Shown in pieces: positions 17,361 through 25,304 of a stretch of 40,429 nt of DNA (position 1 is its first letter; each line of letters starts with the position of its first letter). Position numbers and translations under genes: made by a program. The stretch is from an uncultured Rhodospirillaceae bacterium (GTDB lineage Bacteria > Pseudomonadota > Alphaproteobacteria > Azospirillales > Azospirillaceae). The notes under the pieces were generated by a model. The model was not told the origin of the DNA and did not search any database. It saw only the letters and a program-made list of their open reading frames with translations. The DNA lies in NCBI GenBank assembly GCA_937927415.1, contig CALBDS010000020.1, positions 1 to 40,429 of the forward strand, in the 5' to 3' direction.

Positions 17361-17731
17361 GCCATTCTGTTCTGTGGAGGCTTTTGCGCCCCGTCATCGG
17401 AATGACGCATCCGGTGTGCGTCCGCTCAGGGCCGGAAGCGGAAGGGGCGGTTTCAGGAGTTGATCAGGTTAAGCGGACGTTGCCCTGGAACGGTGATTCG
17501 ACCGTCCCAGATCCATGGCGGTCATCCAGTCTGGAACTGATCGTCTCAGACCGAACAGTTCGGCCGAAGCGATCATAGACTTTCTCATCAATACTGACGA
17601 CAAGAACTGAATTAATTTCCTCGACAACTTCCTTGGTATCTCACCATAGCAGCATAATCACAGCTTTCATTTCGGAAAAGACGGTCGTGGGCGGCCGGGA
17701 GTCCATGACCGACCGCCCCGTTGATTTCGGC
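17361..17731. other. 371-bp region without a gene
   Basis: No coding frame or RNA gene can be supported. The right half (about 17570-17670) is clearly more AT-rich than the rest of the window, with runs such as GAATTAATTTCC, suggesting foreign DNA or a regulatory region. Nothing with strong symmetry was seen. Confidence 0.4.
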
Positions 17732-18628
17732 CTAAGCCAGTTCTCGCACGCCATCCAGTACCTTAGCGGCATCCTTGACGTCGATGTAGTCGTCCTGGAT
17801 CAGGATTGGAAGAACGTCCGCCAACCGGGGAAGCGCCGTGATGCCGTATTCCGCCAGCATCCGCTCGGCGGCTTCTCTCGCTGGGCCATATGACCACGGC
17901 TTGCCACTTTCCGGAAACCATTGCCGGTCACGGTAAGCATGCAACTCGGTTGTTGGCATGAGCCGCTTCACCTTGCCGTCAGCGATCCGCCACAGAGGCA
18001 GATAATCGCGGGAAAACAGAACCCGGCTGCCGTCCTCCATGTCCATCCAGCCATATGGCAACCAAAGGCGCCGGGGCACGAAATCCGCCATCCGGGTGCG
18101 TGGGACAACCGCCTCGAACGTAGCGCATATGCCGTTGGAGGCGGAGTGGTCGATGTATCTCACCCCGCCCGTGGATCGGCGCCACCAATGGAGTTCGGTC
18201 TTGGAAAAGCCCTTGCTATTGATGCGAAAGACTACGCCGGGATGCCGACCTTCCTTCCAAGGAATTGGCCCAGCCCGCCAACAAGCCGTTCTGATCACCT
18301 CATGATCCTCATAGGTGAAAGCTCGATTTCCGGTAAGCCTCATGTCGGGTAACGCCGCCTGCACGTCGCCATCTAGCACGTTCAGCGACGCCCCTAGGCT
18401 GCACACCAGGGTGATGGCCCGTTCCCGGAAGGCGCCTTCGGGCAAGTGCTCATCCAGGATGCTCGGCTCGGCGGCGGTGTGGCTGATCTCAAGCTCGTGC
18501 CAGTCGCGGTAGCCGCAGGCCACGGCTATGGCCCGCTGAACACTAGACAGAGAAATCTCCGGGAGCGCCGCAGAAAGGTGCTTCGCAGCCTTTTTCGGAC
18601 GGGTAAGATTGGGGAAGAAAAAACGCAT
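17732..18628 (-). CDS. conserved hypothetical protein with GYRDWHELE motif
   Basis: 298 residues. The start at 18628 is supported by AAGGAGG a few bases upstream; a start at 18667 would place that site inside the gene. The first ~45 residues (RFFFPNLTRPKKAAKHLSAA, then QRAIAVACGYRDWHELE) form a charged helical module that I have seen at the head of uncharacterised alphaproteobacterial proteins; it may be a small DNA- or protein-binding element. The remainder has many tryptophans and a WLPYGWMDMEDG stretch but no catalytic motif that I recognise. Base composition is lower in GC than the neighbours, and gene-poor DNA lies on both sides, so recent acquisition is likely. Function unknown. Confidence 0.7.
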   Translation of the reverse strand: MRFFFPNLTRPKKAAKHLSAALPEISLSSVQRAIAVACGYRDWHELEISHTAAEPSILDEHLPEGAFRERAITLVCSLGASLNVLDGDVQAALPDMRLTGNRAFTYEDHEVIRTACWRAGPIPWKEGRHPGVVFRINSKGFSKTELHWWRRSTGGVRYIDHSASNGICATFEAVVPRTRMADFVPRRLWLPYGWMDMEDGSRVLFSRDYLPLWRIADGKVKRLMPTTELHAYRDRQWFPESGKPWSYGPAREAAERMLAEYGITALPRLADVLPILIQDDYIDVKDAAKVLDGVRELA

Positions 18629-19396
18629 ACCATCCTCCTTCTCGGCGCTGGAGAAAGGCGTGTCCACTAAGCCCTGAGCGCCTCGAAAGAGAGTGTCAGG
18701 ATGGTGATAAGAACCTGCCCCGAAGGCTTTGCCAGTGTGGACGGCACGGCCGGTCAGCCGATGCCCAACAATACCAACGGGCGGTCATGGTTGCAATATC
18801 GACAAGGGGCGGAATTTATTAATCAAGGCGCTCTGGGTTTCCAGTACAGCAAGCGTCGGGCGCATCATCATCGGCATGGCCACCGGCATGGCAGGCGTCC
18901 TGGTCTGGCACACCACCGGCAAGCACAATGTCTCTGTCCCTCATGGCATATCGGCGAAATACTCCGTGGTTAGCCCAATGACTGCTGTCATACCGACGGC
19001 GGCTGAAGGCTTCCATTGAGGGGCGGCCGTTCCACCTGTCTGAGGATGGGCAGCACCATTCACCTGAAACGTCACCTTGAGGCCGATGAGTTGCATCGGC
19101 GGTACTGTTCGGGAGGCGCGTCCTATCTCCGCCGCTCTATCGAGGCGCAATCATGGCCGGTCGGGTCGGTTCGTGCCCCTTCTGCCGGTGTGGTCGCCGC
19201 AGTGTGCCGATGGTGGAGCGCATGGGAGCGCCCAGCATAACCATCCCCCTCCGGGTCGAACCCGCTGAGCCATCCAGCATCCCCAGCGGTCTGGAGTCCG
19301 GTGCGGCCAGCGCGGCTTTGTCTGCTGGCGACTTTGCGCCGGGGACGGCTGCCACGGCAGCCCGACCTCGATCCCGCAACCGGCGAACGCCGACCG
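18629..19396. other. 768-bp region without a supportable gene
   Basis: Several frames of 60-100 codons exist on both strands (for example 18729-19019 and 19016-19240) but none has a good ribosome site, sensible composition or a recognisable motif. A histidine-rich reading near 18860-18900 comes from repeated CATCATCGGCATGG words. It may be a decayed gene. The conserved leader starts at its right edge. Confidence 0.4.
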
Positions 19397-19552
19397 TCTT
19401 CCCCGCCGTGCTCGGCCAAGGCCGGCGCGCGGCTTCCTCGCGAGGCAAGACGCCCGGCTCCCGCCGGTCCTCCGCTGCGCTGCGGCCCTCTGGGTGCGGG
19501 CCGGTCGCCCGGCGCCCTTTGATCGCCATCAAGGCCGCGATGGTCGCGACCG
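19397..19552 (+). promoter_or_regulatory. conserved long leader, copy 2 (before the DUF736 gene)
   Basis: Second copy of the leader at 15802-15949. The same blocks occur in the same order, including CGGCCAAGGCCGGC (possible CGGCC-AA-GGCCG hairpin), TTCCTCGCG, GTCCTCCGCTGCGCTGCGG, GGGTGCGG and GATCGCCATCAAGG. The terminal hairpin here is GGCCGCGA-TGG-TCGCGACC (19533-19551), 7 of 8 pairs, 23 bases before the start codon. Between copies the closing A-T pair replaces loop bases, so the stem is kept while the sequence changes. Confidence 0.65.
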
Positions 19553-19574
19553 CACCCCGTCAAGGAGACGACAG

Positions 19575-19871
19575 ATGGCCCAGATCGGCAGCTTCACCCG
19601 CAGCGACGACGGTTCCTTCGCCGGCACGATCAAGACCCTCACCCTCAACATCAAGGCCCGCTTCGTTCCCATGGAGAAGGAGCACGACAAATCCCCCGAC
19701 CTGCGCGCCCTGTGCGGGCCGATCGAGATCGGCGCCGGCTGGCGGAAGGCCGCCAAAGACACCGGCCGGCCCTACCACTCGGTCAAGCTCGACGATCCCA
19801 GCTTCCCGGCCCCGATCTACGCCAGCCTGGTCGAAGTCGGTGGCGGCTACGCGCTGATCTGGTCCCGCTGA
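19575..19871 (+). CDS. DUF736 family protein
   Basis: 98 residues with AAGGAG seven bases before ATG 19575. The whole protein matches DUF736: MAQIGSFTRSDDGSFAGTIKTL at the start, a central PDLRALCGPIEIGAGWRKA and a terminal SLVEVGGGYALIWSR. These small proteins are almost confined to plasmids and ICEs of alphaproteobacteria; their role is unknown, though the fold is predicted to be an all-beta OB-like or single-stranded-DNA-binding type (inference). It carries the same long leader as the DUF2493 gene and ends at a strong hairpin, so it is probably transcribed alone. Confidence 0.9.
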   Translation: MAQIGSFTRSDDGSFAGTIKTLTLNIKARFVPMEKEHDKSPDLRALCGPIEIGAGWRKAAKDTGRPYHSVKLDDPSFPAPIYASLVEVGGGYALIWSR

Positions 19872-19879
19872 GACGACAC

Positions 19880-19917
19880 GCCGGTTGCAGCGCTCCGTCC
19901 GGGGAGCTGCAACCGGC
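19880..19917 (+). terminator. 12-bp hairpin after the DUF736 gene
   Basis: GCCGGTTGCAGC (19880-19891) and GCTGCAACCGGC (19906-19917) form a perfect 12-bp stem with a 14-base loop, starting eight bases after the stop. No T-run follows, so termination may need Rho; stabilising the short mRNA is an alternative. Confidence 0.55.
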
Positions 19918-20142
19918 AGGTCTGTCCGCCCGGTCCATCACGGCGGCGGCCCGACCTGCGGCGTCTCCGTTTTCCCGAACGTTCTATCTGCCTTTTCAGA
20001 CCTCCCAGCCTACCATGCCGGATCGCCCCGCATCGAGGACGAGCGGTGCCCCCAAAATGCTGTGCATTTCGGCTCCCCCGCTCGCCGGCCGGCCGGTCGC
20101 CTGCGGCGATCCTCGACCCGGACCGCTCAGGCACCGTGAGAG

Positions 20143-20168
20143 CCCTCCTGTCTTCAAACACAGGAGGG
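20143..20168 (+). promoter_or_regulatory. hairpin that hides the ribosome site of a small gene
   Basis: CCCTCCTGT (20143-20151) and ACAGGAGGG (20160-20168) form a perfect 9-bp stem with an 8-base loop. The 3' arm is the AGGAGG ribosome-binding site of the gene starting at 20173, so the site is fully buried when the stem is formed. This suggests translational control, opened by a protein, an upstream ribosome or temperature. Confidence 0.6.
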
Positions 20169-20172
20169 ACCG

Positions 20173-20346
20173 ATGCTCACCATCGACCGGCAAATCCAGG
20201 AACTCCGCATGGAACTGGCTGCGTGCTTCCTGACCCGTCGCGAGCGTGTTCAGGCCCGGCGGGAGCTGGACACCCTCCTCGCCCGGCAAGCGGACAGTGA
20301 AGGCGCTTTCGAGACCCTGGTCACCGACGACCCAGCGCCCGATTGA
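20173..20346 (+). CDS. small hypothetical protein (57 residues)
   Basis: A 57-residue frame starting ATG 20173, four bases after the sequestered AGGAGGG. The product is a charged helix-forming peptide (IDRQIQELRMELAACFLTRRE, then ARRELDTLLARQ) likely to be a coiled coil. Nothing identifies a function. The strong ribosome site, the regulated hairpin and the codon use are the reasons to call it real. The 300 bp between the DUF736 gene and this one hold only the two hairpins described. Confidence 0.6.
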   Translation: MLTIDRQIQELRMELAACFLTRRERVQARRELDTLLARQADSEGAFETLVTDDPAPD

Positions 20347-20467
20347 GGCGCTGTTTCTCTGGATGGCCGAATGTGTACGATGGTTTCGGGGTGCCCCCAT
20401 CCACGGCCTGCCACCGCTTTGAACGCGCAAGGTGCCGGCCAATCCCTCCCTGTCCTCGGGAGGACGA

Positions 20468-20704
20468 TCAACTGGCCCCTTCGGCAGCCGGGGCAACATC
20501 CGACTCCAGCAACGTGCTCGGGGGCACACCCAGCGCGTCGGCCAGTTCCTTCAGCACCGAGACGGTCGGGTTGCGGGCGCCGCGCTCGATGCCGCTGATG
20601 TAGGTGCGGTGCAGCCCCGACTCGAAGGCAAGCTCCTCCTGCGACCAGCCGCGCGTGCGCCTGATCCGCTGAACGTTGAGCCCGACCTGCTTGCGGATAT
20701 CCAT
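20468..20704 (-). CDS. small XRE-family HTH regulator
   Basis: 78 residues, almost entirely a Cro/C1-type HTH: VGLNVQRIRRTRGWSQEELAFESGLHRTYISGIERGARNPTVSVLKELADALGV. The recognition helix is HRTYISGIERG. There is no effector domain, so control is likely by amount or by a partner. It is divergent from a second XRE gene, with a dyad at 20723-20741 between them. Such compact XRE proteins on mobile elements often repress transfer or maintenance functions. Confidence 0.9.
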   Translation of the reverse strand: MDIRKQVGLNVQRIRRTRGWSQEELAFESGLHRTYISGIERGARNPTVSVLKELADALGVPPSTLLESDVAPAAEGAS

Positions 20705-20722
20705 CCGAGCAGCTAGCCGGCG

Positions 20723-20741
20723 TGTAGCCTATTGGTCTACA
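20723..20741. promoter_or_regulatory. dyad TGTAG-N9-CTACA between divergent HTH genes
   Basis: TGTAG (20723-20727) and CTACA (20737-20741) are perfect 5-bp inverted arms with a 9-bp spacer, 19 bp upstream of the minus-strand XRE start. Position and spacing suit a dimeric HTH operator controlling both genes. Confidence 0.5.
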
Positions 20742-20859
20742 GACTATGAGTAACATTTTGTTAGGGGCATGCGCGCTACGGTCCGGGTTGCACAGCCGCT
20801 ACGCGAGAAAAGGCACAGGCGCATCCCGCAACCGAAGGCGTGATGCAGGAGGGGGCTTC

Positions 20860-21333
20860 GTGAACGTCGTATCAGGAGTGAAGCACAAAGGGCGCGGTCG
20901 CAGGCTGAAGGCCGGGACCGGCCTGGACACGGTGGACACGCACATGGGTGGGCGGCTGCGGCTGCGCCGCACGCTGCTCGGCCTGTCGCAGACCGAATTG
21001 GGGCGGCGGGTCGGCCTGACCTTCCAGCAAATCCAGAAGTACGAGCACGGCGCCAACGGCATCGCCGCGTCGCGGCTCTGGCAGTTGGCGGACGTCCTCG
21101 ATGTGCCGGTCAGCTTCTTCTTCGATGACATGCCGGACACGGCGCCCCGTGCCTCCGAGCCGCCCGATCCCGAAACGCCGCCGCTGGGGCGGCGGGAGAC
21201 GCTGGAACTGGTGAAATGCTACTACCGGATCAAGGACCCACGCGTGCGCCGGGGGATCTTCGATCTGGTCAAGGCGACCGTGGGCTCACTGGAAAATCTC
21301 ACGAGTCCTCAGGGGCATGCTGATCAGTCTTGA
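20860..21333 (+). CDS. XRE-family HTH regulator with C-terminal tail
   Basis: 157 residues from GTG 20860, chosen because AGGAGGGGG ends four bases before it; a longer frame to 20746 lacks a site. After ~27 basic residues comes a Cro/C1 HTH (MGGRLRLRRTLLGLSQTELGRRVGLTFQQIQKYEHGANGIAASRLWQLADVLDVPVSFFFDDM), a type common in alphaproteobacteria with the FQQIQKYE recognition helix. A ~60-residue tail (RRETLELVKCYYRIKDPRVRRGIFDLVKA) probably dimerises. The 3' end overlaps the convergent HTH gene by 35 bp. Confidence 0.88.
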   Translation: MNVVSGVKHKGRGRRLKAGTGLDTVDTHMGGRLRLRRTLLGLSQTELGRRVGLTFQQIQKYEHGANGIAASRLWQLADVLDVPVSFFFDDMPDTAPRASEPPDPETPPLGRRETLELVKCYYRIKDPRVRRGIFDLVKATVGSLENLTSPQGHADQS

Positions 21334-21559
21334 ACCGTACGCCGGCTCCTTTCCCGGACTCTGCCGCAATGAACTCCACGCCAGCCGCATCGAAGGCCCG
21401 GATGATTGCATCGACCGTTACTTCATGGGCTCCCAGAGGGCCGGTCTTCACCTCCAGTCGCTTGATCGTTGGAAGCGAAACTTTGGACGCCCTCACCAAG
21501 TCCTTCTGCTCCCAGCGGAGGAGGGCTCGGGCTGCTCTGATTTGCGCGCTCGTGAGCAA
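21299..21559 (-). CDS. small XRE-like HTH regulator
   Basis: 86 residues starting AQIRAARALLRWEQKDLVRASKVSLPTIKRLE, a compact HTH of the type found as repressor in alphaproteobacterial prophages and plasmids, then EVTVDAIIRAFDAAGVEFIAA and a short tail. It is a paralog of the protein at 25970 (shared ITSRQIRAARALLGW-like start and GV.F/I segment). A perfect 18-bp palindrome 27 bp upstream of its start is the obvious operator. It overlaps the end of the preceding gene on the other strand. Confidence 0.88.
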   Translation of the reverse strand: MLTSAQIRAARALLRWEQKDLVRASKVSLPTIKRLEVKTGPLGAHEVTVDAIIRAFDAAGVEFIAAESGKGAGVRFKTDQHAPEDS

Positions 21560-21585
21560 TGTTCCCTCTCACATTTTGATGCTTC

Positions 21586-21603
21586 GGGCATCGTACGATG
21601 CCC
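21586..21603. promoter_or_regulatory. perfect 18-bp palindrome, candidate operator
   Basis: GGGCATCGTACGATGCCC is identical to its reverse complement over all 18 bases. It lies 26 bp before the minus-strand HTH start and upstream of the plus-strand hypothetical gene, in the right place for a dimer that represses itself. Confidence 0.6.
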
Positions 21604-21750
21604 ATGGTGTTGACGATGCCTGAGGGTGTATGTTATGCTTCAGGAATACCCATGAACTTGACCGTGGCACAAGTGGCCGCGTGCTTTCCGCTATGCGCTG
21701 ACCCCGGCCATCGAAGGCTGGGGAGCCAGATCGCAGCAAAGGGGGTGGCT

Positions 21751-22368
21751 GTGTCCTCCAGGGCGCGAGTACCGAAAAGGAGCAAAGCATCTCGTCGGGC
21801 GACTGTGACCGCAGCCACCCGGCTTTTGACATCCACTTTGCAAGAGAGTCAGGACGCCGACCCGGTCATCCTGCTCTGGCAGGAGTGGCGAGACACCTTC
21901 GCCTCTTCGCAGCGGCTGTGCCGCGAGGCCCAGCGCCTGGAACGGGAGCTGTCCGAAAAGATCGGCTTCCCCCGTGTGGACATCCCCCTCGACGACCCGG
22001 GGTGCCCCTCGGTGGTCGCCACGGATGCTCACCAGATCGACCGGGTGCTGGGGACAGCGCCGGCCACCCGCTCCCTACGCCAGCGGCTGAAGCGTGACCT
22101 CGCCGCCGCGCAGGCGCGCTGGGACGCCGAGGCGGCGGCGGTCGGCCTCACCAGCGCGGTCGAACGGGAGGCCGCCGCGGACCGGCGGGTGGACGAGTTG
22201 CTCAAGACCGCCTCCCGCACGCCCGCACGGTCGATCCCCGGCGTCATCGCCAAGCTCGCCATCGCCACCGAATGGAGCGAACTGGAGCCGGACGCCGACG
22301 GCTATCCCTGGGACTTCATCCGCGGCGTTCTCGCCGATCTGACCGCGCTGACCGCAAAGGAAACGTAG
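21751..22368 (+). CDS. hypothetical protein, helical
   Basis: 205 residues from GTG 21751, preferred because AAAGGGGG precedes it; in-frame starts at 21652 and 21598 would add a cysteine-containing leader and cannot be excluded. The first ~30 residues are basic (RARVPKRSKASRRATVTAATR). The core DPVILLWQEWRDTFASSQRLCREAQRLERELSEKIGFP recalls uncharacterised Rhodospirillales proteins with a W.EW....A....CR..Q.LE pattern. The rest is alpha-helical with no catalytic motif. Function unknown; it stands alone between an HTH gene and the GGDEF gene. Confidence 0.65.
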   Translation: MSSRARVPKRSKASRRATVTAATRLLTSTLQESQDADPVILLWQEWRDTFASSQRLCREAQRLERELSEKIGFPRVDIPLDDPGCPSVVATDAHQIDRVLGTAPATRSLRQRLKRDLAAAQARWDAEAAAVGLTSAVEREAAADRRVDELLKTASRTPARSIPGVIAKLAIATEWSELEPDADGYPWDFIRGVLADLTALTAKET

Positions 22369-22446
22369 CGCGATTCGTGCCTCCTCCACGCCTTCGGCAA
22401 GTGATCTTCAAGAGAAAATCGGATAAGGTCCGCAACCACAGGAACC

Positions 22447-24408
22447 ATGCTCAGGTGCGAGAGTCGGGATCACTTGACGGCGAACACACGAAGCCTCGTA
22501 GCCGCGCTGGTCGGATCGGCGGTCGCCGTCACCATCATCGCCGTGAGCGCCACCACCATCGTCGATCACCGGACCACCCGCGTCCACGCGGAGCGGGAAC
22601 TGGATCAACGTACCCTCCTGGTGGCCGAGCACGTCCGGGCGGTGATCCAGACCGACGTCATGCTGCTCGGGCGGGTCGCCGACCATTTCGCCGACCGGCC
22701 GTTACCCACCCCCGCGGCAGCCAATGCCGAGCGGGAAGCGCTGCGGGCGATGCTCCGGGACGCCGACGGCGTCGATTCCCTGTGGGTGTACGACGAGCGC
22801 GGCGACGCGGTGCTCTCCACCGCCGAGGAGAAGCTGGGCCGCTTCAGCGTGGCGGACCGGGAGTATTTCCAGGCGGCCAGGGCCGGCGAGCGGCTGTTCC
22901 TCAGCCCGCTCATCTGGGGCCGCGTGACCGGCGGCTTCTTCTTCGTCGTTGCCCGGCGCCTGGAGGACCCCTCCGGCGTCTTCCGCGGCATCGTGGTGGC
23001 CGGGGTGCCGGCCGGCCGCTTCGCCGACTTCTACCGCCGCATCGCCGGCGACGAGAACGCGTCGTTTGCCGTCCGGAAGCTCAACGGCGATGTCGTCGTG
23101 CGCGCCCCGCTGCCCACCGCCGAGCCCGCCAAGGGCTGGCCGACGGAGTCCTACATCCAGGAGCGCTTGACGGAGGAGGCCGGGGTCTATGAACGCTCCT
23201 CGACCATCGACGGGGTCGCGCGCCTGTACGCCTTCCGCCGCCTCGACCCGGAGGGGCTGGTGGTGATCGCCGGCCGGCCGCTGGACGCGCTGTTCGCCCC
23301 CTGGTGGTCGCGGACCCTGCTGGTCTGGGGGGTGGGCGGCGGCGGCGTGGCGCTCAGCCTGGCGCTCAGCGTCCTCGTCCTGCGCCGCGCGCGCCGCGAG
23401 GCCGCCGCCCTGCGCGACGCGCTGCGGGCGGTGCGCGAGAGCGAGGAGCGCTTCGACATGGCGGTGGCCGCCACGGCGGACGGCATCTGGGACTGGGACC
23501 TGCGTACCAACAAAGTCCGCCGGACGGCCCGGATGAAGGCCCTGTACGGCTTCGCCGACCACGAGATGGGCGACGACTCGCGGGAGTTCTGGGACCTCCT
23601 GCACCCGGCGGATGCCCCGGACCTCCGGGCCGCCGTGCAGGCGCACCTGGAGCGGCGCTCCGAGCAGGTTGAGGCGGAATGCCGCGTGCGCCACAAGGAC
23701 GGCTCCTGGCGCTGGCTGTTCGTCCGCGGCCGGGCGCAGTTCGACGCCGATGGGGAACCGCTGCGCATGGTCGGCATGATGACCGACGTGACCGAGCGCC
23801 GGGAGCGCGAGCTGCTGGTGCAGGCCGCCCACCGGACGGCCGAGGCGGAGAAGGAGCGCGCCCGGCACGCGGCCAACCACGACCCGCTGACCGGGCTGCC
23901 GAACCGCGCCTACCTGACCGAGCGCCTGACCGCACTGACCGGGGCCGCGGCGCCGGACGGCGTCCGGCAGGCGGTGATGCTGCTCGACCTCGACGACTTC
24001 AAGGCGGTGAACGACACGCTGGGGCACCCGGCCGGCGACGAGCTGCTGCGGATCGTCGCCGGCCGGCTCCGGAGCTGCCTGCGCGACGGCGACTTCGTGG
24101 CGCGGCTGGGCGGCGACGAGTTCGCGGTGCTCGTCCCGTCGGCCTGCGGGACGGCGTGCGGCACGCTGGCGCTGGCCGAGCGCATCGTCGCCACGGTGGG
24201 GCAGAGCGCGGTCGTCGCCGGGCGGGCGGTGCGGATCGGCTGCTCGGCCGGCGTGTCGGTGTGGACGGCGGCCGAGCTGGAGCCCGAGGAGGCGATCCGG
24301 CTGGCGGACGTCGCGCTCTACGAGGCGAAGCGCACCGGCAAGAACCGGGTGGTGTTTCAGGGATGCGGAGACGGACCGTCTTCCGGCCGCTGCAACGGAA
24401 TGGCCTGA
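22447..24408 (+). CDS. membrane diguanylate cyclase (Cache-PAS-GGDEF)
   Basis: 653 residues. TM1 is at ~15-37, an extracytoplasmic double-Cache-like sensor spans ~40-280 (DSLWVYDERGDAVLST, SVADREYFQAARAGERLFLSPLIWG), and TM2 is at ~283-305. A PAS_3/PAC domain follows at ~330-455 (GIWDWDLRTNKVRRTARMKALYGF, RHKDGSWRWLFVRGRA). The GGDEF domain runs ~480-640 with an intact GGDEF active site at 555-559 and an RxxD inhibitory site (RDGD) immediately before it, so it should make c-di-GMP from two GTP and be product-inhibited. No EAL domain is present. It would link an external small molecule to motility or biofilm choices. It converges with the mucR-like gene. Confidence 0.92.
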   Translation: MLRCESRDHLTANTRSLVAALVGSAVAVTIIAVSATTIVDHRTTRVHAERELDQRTLLVAEHVRAVIQTDVMLLGRVADHFADRPLPTPAAANAEREALRAMLRDADGVDSLWVYDERGDAVLSTAEEKLGRFSVADREYFQAARAGERLFLSPLIWGRVTGGFFFVVARRLEDPSGVFRGIVVAGVPAGRFADFYRRIAGDENASFAVRKLNGDVVVRAPLPTAEPAKGWPTESYIQERLTEEAGVYERSSTIDGVARLYAFRRLDPEGLVVIAGRPLDALFAPWWSRTLLVWGVGGGGVALSLALSVLVLRRARREAAALRDALRAVRESEERFDMAVAATADGIWDWDLRTNKVRRTARMKALYGFADHEMGDDSREFWDLLHPADAPDLRAAVQAHLERRSEQVEAECRVRHKDGSWRWLFVRGRAQFDADGEPLRMVGMMTDVTERRERELLVQAAHRTAEAEKERARHAANHDPLTGLPNRAYLTERLTALTGAAAPDGVRQAVMLLDLDDFKAVNDTLGHPAGDELLRIVAGRLRSCLRDGDFVARLGGDEFAVLVPSACGTACGTLALAERIVATVGQSAVVAGRAVRIGCSAGVSVWTAAELEPEEAIRLADVALYEAKRTGKNRVVFQGCGDGPSSGRCNGMA

Positions 24409-24421
24409 ACGGCGGCACCCG

Positions 24422-24824
24422 TTATTCTCCCTTCTGTGGCCGCCGGCCGGTTCGGCCGAGGCCCCGCGCCTTGGCGAGCGCGGAGCGCGTGGCGGTATAG
24501 GTCGGGGCGGTCATCGGGTAGGTGTCCGGCAGGTTCCAGCGCGCCCGGTACTCCTCCGGCGTCATGCCGTAGGGTCCGCAGGTGGCGCTTCAGCATCTTC
24601 AGCTTCCGGCCGTCCTCCAGGCAGACGATGTGGTCGGGCGTCACCGAGCGGCGGATCGGCACCGCCGGTTTCCGTTCAACGCCCTGCGGTTCGGTGGGCG
24701 TGCCGAGAGTTTCCAGGGTCCGGCGCACGGTCGCGATCAGGAGCGGCACCTCCTCCACACCGATGCGGTGGTGTCGGACATAGGCGGCCACGATCCTGGC
24801 GGCCTGCGTGATCGTATCGGTCAT
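24422..24824 (-). pseudogene. mucR: MucR/Ros-family regulator, frameshifted
   Basis: From ATG 24824 the product reads TDTITQAARIVAAYVRHHRIGVEEVPLLI, then DHIVCLEDGRKLKMLKRHLRT, the MucR/Ros zinc-finger block (the CLEDG variant, with Asp in place of the second Cys as in some rhizobial MucR proteins). Directly after RHLRT the frame breaks: an extra C in a CCC run (plus-strand 24572-24574) moves the conserved YGMTPEEYRARWNLPDTYP and ARGLGRTGRRPQKGE tail into the next frame, which ends cleanly at 24422. The undisturbed tail suggests a recent single-base insertion or a sequencing error. MucR proteins are H-NS-like repressors of envelope and exopolysaccharide genes. Confidence 0.8.
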
Positions 24825-24896
24825 GGCTTGGAACGCTCCGCGTTGGTGTCGGACGGGACGGTATGGGCCGGTTCTGGCGGCCAGAAATCCACGCGC

Positions 24897-25283
24897 TCAT
24901 GATGGCTTTCTGAGCAGGTCTCGCAGGGCCGAGAGCACCGGCTGGGGACCGACCGGCTTGGCCATGACGATGGTGCCGGCCGCCGCCGCGCCGCGCAGTT
25001 CCGCGAGGCCGCTGGGATCGGGGGCGCCCGTCATCACGATCACCGGCAGCATGGGATGGTCGGCCCGCAGTTCACGAATCAGTCCGTACCCGTCCAGGCG
25101 GGGCATCTGGAGGTCGGTCAGCAGCACATCGGCGGGGTCCTGCGCCTGAAGGGCGAGCGCCTGCTCGCCATCGTGGGCGACGGTGACCCGGTAGCCGGCC
25201 TCTTCCAGGATGGAGCGCAGCGCCCAGGCAACCAGCACTTCGTCCTCGGCGACGAGGATGTGGACGGTCGTGTCGCTGGCCAT
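24897..25283 (-). CDS. CheY-like single-domain response regulator
   Basis: 128 residues from ATG 25283 (a TTG at 25298 would add five). It is a bare receiver: VAEDEVLVAWALRSILEE gives the acidic pocket, DVLLTDLQMPRLDG the phospho-accepting Asp, VIVMTGAPD the switch Thr and MAKPVG the conserved Lys-Pro. No output domain is present, so it must act on a partner protein. The gene for a degenerate Hpt-like protein ends six bases before its longest possible start, and mucR lies downstream on the same strand, so the three may form one transcript. Confidence 0.92.
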   Translation of the reverse strand: MASDTTVHILVAEDEVLVAWALRSILEEAGYRVTVAHDGEQALALQAQDPADVLLTDLQMPRLDGYGLIRELRADHPMLPVIVMTGAPDPSGLAELRGAAAAGTIVMAKPVGPQPVLSALRDLLRKPS

Positions 25284-25304
25284 GGCTGTCGTCCTCAATG
25301 CCCC

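Noticed and set aside
18729..19240. Short frames in the gene-poor stretch, including a hydrophobic segment near 18840-18900
   Set aside because: No ribosome site and no consistent coding composition; the same DNA reads equally long in several frames.
21612..21645. Sigma-70 promoter (TTGACG with TATG-type -10) before the hypothetical gene
   Set aside because: The -35 word is good but no -10 hexamer at 16-18 bp spacing matches well; not supportable.
22570..24027. Long minus-strand frames opposite the GGDEF gene
   Set aside because: They are shadows of the diguanylate cyclase, whose domains and catalytic motif are clear on the plus strand.
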